Assembly (NCBI GenBank): GCA_027064745.1 | Contig: JAMOPD010000352.1 | Coordinates: forward strand, 1 to 7,199 | Reading direction: 5' to 3' | DNA length: 7,199 nucleotides | From: Thermococcaceae archaeon | GTDB lineage: Archaea; Methanobacteriota_B; Thermococci; Thermococcales; Thermococcaceae | Shown here: positions 4,417 to 7,199 of the stretch, piece by piece | Position numbering within the stretch: the first letter of the stretch is position 1 | Layout: each line of letters begins with the position of its first letter | The notes under the pieces: generated by a model | Databases searched by the model: none | Told to the model about the DNA's origin: nothing | Seen by the model: the letters and a program-made list of their open reading frames with translations, nothing else | Program-made: the position numbers and the translations under genes

Positions 4417-6330
4417 ATGGAAAAACAAATGGAAAGTGCTATATCAACATTCAATATCGAAGAGTCCCCTTGGGGCCTAAAACAGGGGGTTGAATATGAA
4501 GAATTTTTAAAGATATTCGAACCTCTCCCAGAAATTAAAGAAATCTTGCTCAACAGTGAAACTCTTGAGGAAGCTAGGAAAAAACTGGCAAATTTCGGTG
4601 AAGAACTTCAATGGAAATTCAAAAGCGGAGAAATTCAAGTTGATCCTATTGATAGATGGCTTGCAATAGAAGCAATTAGCGTATTCCTCAACATAATCTC
4701 CCCATACGGAGAAAATGCTGCTGGATTCTCAACCCTTGAATACCTCTGGAAGGCTACAAAAGGTGATAAAAGGGTTCTAAGCATAATCACAGAAGGATTT
4801 GTGGAGGAGTTTAAGCATCTCTTCAAAGCTATGGCCGGAGTGAGTGGATATTCAAAAGGATGGCTTGGACCAAAACTTGAAGCTGCTGGTGTCAAATTTG
4901 TTGATTTCAGCAAAATTAAAGGAAGAAAAGCCGCACTTGCACGCTCAGAATACCTCGACAAAGTGTGGGAATACATCAAAGGATACCTCAAAAAGTACCC
5001 AAGCGGTCTCGACAAGCATATTATCGAAAAGAGAAAGAAGCAGAGAGAAAAACTTATGGAGTACTTTGGAATTACTGAGGATGAATGGTTCGACTATAGA
5101 TGGCAGTTCTCCCACGTGCTAAAGAGGGAAAAAGGTTTGGAAACCCTAAGAGAGCTTAATGAGTTGGGAATAGTAAAAGTTCCAGAAGAAGACCTAAAAC
5201 AAGTAGAAATTGCTGTAAAATACAGCATTCCTTGGGGTATAACTCCACACTATTTACACCTCTGGGACTTTGAGAATCCATATAAAGAAGATATACACGT
5301 AAGGAGACAAGTAATGCCACCTGCATGGTATGTCTCAAACATGCTCCAGCACAGGGAGGATAGAGAATATTACTTCGACTTCATGGGTGAGCACGACACA
5401 TCACCACTTGACCTTATTACAAGAAGGTATGTTACGATAGCGATTCTCAAAGCTTACGATACATGCCCACAGATATGTGTCTACTGTCAGAGGAACTGGG
5501 AAGTTCTTGAGCCATTCATGGCAGGCTCATTCCCAGGATGGGACAAGATTGAAGCAGCAATAGAGTGGTTTGGAGAACACGAGTCAATGCTTGACGTCCT
5601 AATTACCGGTGGAGATCCCTTGGCTCTAAGTGACAAGATAATCGATAAGATAATGAGTAGGCTTTCAGAATTTGATCATGTTGTTAACATCAGATGGGGT
5701 AGCAGAATACCCGTCACGGTCCCAATGAGAATCACCGAGAGCTTGGCAGAGATTTTAGGTTCATACATCGAGCCAGGAAGGAGAAACGTTCATGTCGTAA
5801 CACATGTTGAGACCGCTTATGAAGTCACTCCTGAGATGGGGGATGCAGGGTATAAACTAAGAAAGCAAGGGATTTACCTCTATAACCAGCTTGTTTACCA
5901 GAGGAATGTTAGCAGAAGGTTTGAAAACGTTGCACTAAGAATCGCATTGAAGAAAGTTGGTATCGATCCATACTACACGTTCTATCCAAAGGGCAAAATT
6001 GAGCAGAAAGACTACCTCGTGCCAATTGCAAGGGTTGTTCAGGAGAGAAAGGAGGAGGCAAGACTTCTACCTGGGCAGTTCAGAACAGACGAGCCTGTCT
6101 TCAATGTCCCAAGAATGGGTAAGAATCATCTGAGAGCATGGCAGGACAGAGAATTAGTTGGAATCAGACCAGATGGTAGTAGAATATATCTAATGCATCC
6201 ATGGGAGAAGGGTATCAGCGAGACCAAGCTTTACACCTATCCTGATGTTCCGATTAAAGAATACCTCGAATATCTCGAGAGTCTTGGGGAAGACGTCAGC
6301 GACTATGGGACAATTTGGTATTACTACTGA
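4417..6330 (+). CDS. KamA-family radical SAM aminomutase, predicted glutamate 2,3-aminomutase
   Basis: This 637-residue cytoplasmic protein is a radical SAM, PLP-dependent amino acid 2,3-aminomutase. The 4Fe-4S motif is CPQICVYC (C350, C354, C357), and these are the only cysteines, so the zinc site of clostridial lysine 2,3-aminomutase (LAM) is absent. GGDP lies at 398-401. The KamA core begins near residue 220 (WFDYRW at 224-229); the 215 residues before it are an archaeal extension of unknown role. LAM equivalents: R359 matches R134 (carboxylate binding) and K569 in VPRMGK matches the PLP lysine K337. The two Asp that bind the lysine side chain (D293, D330) are replaced by K525 and N563, the substitution known for Clostridium difficile glutamate 2,3-aminomutase. 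I infer L-glutamate to beta-glutamate, a compatible solute. Databases probably call it lysine 2,3-aminomutase. It has its own promoter and a structured leader. Confidence 0.9.
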   Translation: MEKQMESAISTFNIEESPWGLKQGVEYEEFLKIFEPLPEIKEILLNSETLEEARKKLANFGEELQWKFKSGEIQVDPIDRWLAIEAISVFLNIISPYGENAAGFSTLEYLWKATKGDKRVLSIITEGFVEEFKHLFKAMAGVSGYSKGWLGPKLEAAGVKFVDFSKIKGRKAALARSEYLDKVWEYIKGYLKKYPSGLDKHIIEKRKKQREKLMEYFGITEDEWFDYRWQFSHVLKREKGLETLRELNELGIVKVPEEDLKQVEIAVKYSIPWGITPHYLHLWDFENPYKEDIHVRRQVMPPAWYVSNMLQHREDREYYFDFMGEHDTSPLDLITRRYVTIAILKAYDTCPQICVYCQRNWEVLEPFMAGSFPGWDKIEAAIEWFGEHESMLDVLITGGDPLALSDKIIDKIMSRLSEFDHVVNIRWGSRIPVTVPMRITESLAEILGSYIEPGRRNVHVVTHVETAYEVTPEMGDAGYKLRKQGIYLYNQLVYQRNVSRRFENVALRIALKKVGIDPYYTFYPKGKIEQKDYLVPIARVVQERKEEARLLPGQFRTDEPVFNVPRMGKNHLRAWQDRELVGIRPDGSRIYLMHPWEKGISETKLYTYPDVPIKEYLEYLESLGEDVSDYGTIWYYY

Positions 6331-6359
6331 GGAATCTTCGCCTTTCCACACTTTATATT

Positions 6360-6377
6360 ATTTACTACTCTGTAAAT
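6360..6377. promoter_or_regulatory. Candidate operator, inverted repeat ATTTAC-N6-GTAAAT
   Basis: ATTTACTACTCTGTAAAT is a perfect 6+6 inverted repeat with the same six-base spacer and the same TTTAC/GTAAA core as 4280-4297. It ends 16 bases before the TATA box of the TAXI gene. The spacer sequences differ, so the match is not a duplicated stretch. Confidence 0.55.
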
Positions 6378-6390
6378 CTTCCAACTGGCC

Positions 6391-6403
6391 AAAAAATATA
6401 TAA
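6391..6403 (+). promoter_or_regulatory. TATA box of the TAXI lipoprotein gene
   Basis: AAAAAATATATAA closely resembles the box at 4300-4312. The predicted start, near 6425, leaves a leader of about 55 nt beginning with AGGAGG. There is thus an independent promoter although the gene follows the kamA-family gene by only 148 bp. No clear terminator is visible between them. Confidence 0.7.
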
Positions 6404-6424
6404 TTGATGACTTTACAAATATTT

Positions 6425-6460
6425 AGGAGGCATATGCTCTAGGGGGTTCTACCCCCTCCT
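6425..6460 (+). promoter_or_regulatory. Leader with two mutually exclusive GC-rich pairings before the TAXI gene
   Basis: AGGGGG (6441-6446) pairs with CCCCCT (6452-6457) around TTCTA. AGGAGG (6425-6430) can instead pair with CCTCCT (6455-6460). The two stems share 6455-6457 and cannot both form fully. The translated gene uses the downstream GAGGTGA (6466-6472), which stays outside both stems. The first AGGAGG also precedes a minimal frame, ATG-CTC-TAG, at 6434-6442. Confidence 0.4.
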
Positions 6461-6478
6461 TACATGAGGTGAATAAAA

Positions 6479-7199
6479 ATGAGAAAGTGGAAAGCCCTTG
6501 GTTTGGTATTTGTTGTTTTGTTGAGTATAGTTGCAGCAGGGTGTATCAGCGGTGGTGGCACCAGTGGAGGTACAACCACGAGTAAGCCGATTGTTCAGAA
6601 GAACAGTGAAGGGAAGTGGGAAATTACCATCTATACCGGCTCAGGGCCGGGCAGTGTGTATTTCGCTATTGGTTCAATGCTTGCAAAGGTTACTAACAAG
6701 AAGAGCAAGGATATCTATGCAAAAGCAGTTACAAGCGGAGCCAGCGTAGCTAACTGTAAAGCTGTTGGAAAGGGAGAAGCTCAACTCGCAATTGCCCAGA
6801 ACGATGTTACATGGTATGCTTGGGAAGGAAAGTTCCAGTTCGAAGGGAAACCCGTTAAAGTTCTGAGAGCTATAGGAACACTGTATCCAGAACCAGTTCA
6901 GATTGTTGTTAGAGCTGACAGTGGTATTAAGAGCTTACAGGATTTAGCAGGTAAGAAGGTCGTTGTTGGTGCTGCTGGAAGTGGATGTGCGGCAACAGCC
7001 GAGAGAGTTCTTAAGGCTGCTGGAGTTTGGGACAAAATTGAGCCAGTTTACCAGACCTTTGAAGAGGCATCACAGAGCTTAGTTCTCGGACAGGTTGATG
7101 CAGAATTTACAGTTATTGCATATCCCGCTCCTGCAATCAATCAGATAGCCGTTAAGGTTCCAGTAAGAATCCTTTCAATTCCGGATGATGTCATAAAGA
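6479..7199 (+). CDS. TAXI-family TRAP transporter solute-binding lipoprotein, 5' part only
   Basis: The visible 240 residues are the N-terminal two thirds of a TAXI-type substrate-binding protein; the rest lies past the window end. It captures a ligand outside the cell and passes it to an ion-driven TRAP permease, normally a fused DctQM-type membrane protein encoded nearby. The signal sequence is lipoprotein-like: basic MRKWK, a hydrophobic stretch (7-20), then AAGC with Cys22 as the likely lipidated residue. A Gly/Ser/Thr tether follows (24-35). The TAXI fold starts at about 47 with ITIYTGSGPGSVY, then the A-Q-N-D loop (106-109) and GKKVVVGAAGSGC (158-170). ATG 6479 is supported by GAGGTGA at 6466-6472. 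The ligand cannot be read from sequence, but some bacterial TAXI proteins bind glutamate or glutamine. Confidence 0.93.
   Translation, partial: MRKWKALGLVFVVLLSIVAAGCISGGGTSGGTTTSKPIVQKNSEGKWEITIYTGSGPGSVYFAIGSMLAKVTNKKSKDIYAKAVTSGASVANCKAVGKGEAQLAIAQNDVTWYAWEGKFQFEGKPVKVLRAIGTLYPEPVQIVVRADSGIKSLQDLAGKKVVVGAAGSGCAATAERVLKAAGVWDKIEPVYQTFEEASQSLVLGQVDAEFTVIAYPAPAINQIAVKVPVRILSIPDDVIK

Overview
The window comes from a euryarchaeon of the order Thermococcales, most likely one of the low-GC Thermococcus species. The reasons are the archaeal gene order ftsZ-secE-spt5-rpl11-rpl1, archaeal-type ribosomal proteins, a DTD2-type D-aminoacyl-tRNA deacylase, purine-rich Shine-Dalgarno sites (GAGGTG, GGAGGG) and A/T-rich TATA boxes. 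The species is inferred from protein resemblance alone.

Positions 1-2740 (minus strand) hold a division, secretion, transcription and translation operon. Its order of transcription is ftsZ (FtsZ1), secE, spt5, rpl11 and rpl1, the last cut by the window edge. A TATA box lies upstream of ftsZ. Genes from ftsZ to rpl11 are tightly packed. An 83-bp gap with three T5 tracts separates rpl11 from rpl1, so partial termination or an internal promoter is possible there.

Positions 2740-4280 hold dtdA (minus strand) between two unusual intergenic regions. A 39-bp direct repeat (37/39 identical) lies on each side of dtdA. The right-hand copy starts a cluster of further copies in both orientations (about 3911-4097) that looks like one or two small inverted-repeat elements. 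The left region also has a locally GC-rich stretch (about 2821-2940) with no convincing gene.

Positions 4280-7199 (plus strand) hold two metabolic genes with separate promoters. The first is a 637-aa KamA-family radical SAM enzyme. Its substrate-pocket residues (Lys525 and Asn563 where lysine 2,3-aminomutase has two Asp) predict glutamate 2,3-aminomutase, which makes beta-glutamate. The second is a TAXI-type TRAP transporter lipoprotein, cut by the window edge; some members of this family bind glutamate or glutamine. Both promoters carry the same inverted repeat, TTTAC-N6-GTAAA, just upstream of the TATA box, suggesting a shared regulator. The kamA-family leader folds on paper into a canonical kink-turn (the fold bound by L7Ae) followed by a hairpin covering part of the ribosome-binding site. 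The TAXI leader has two mutually exclusive GC-rich pairings. The most interesting part of the window is this putative glutamate uptake/beta-glutamate pair with its layered regulation. It is inferred from sequence only.
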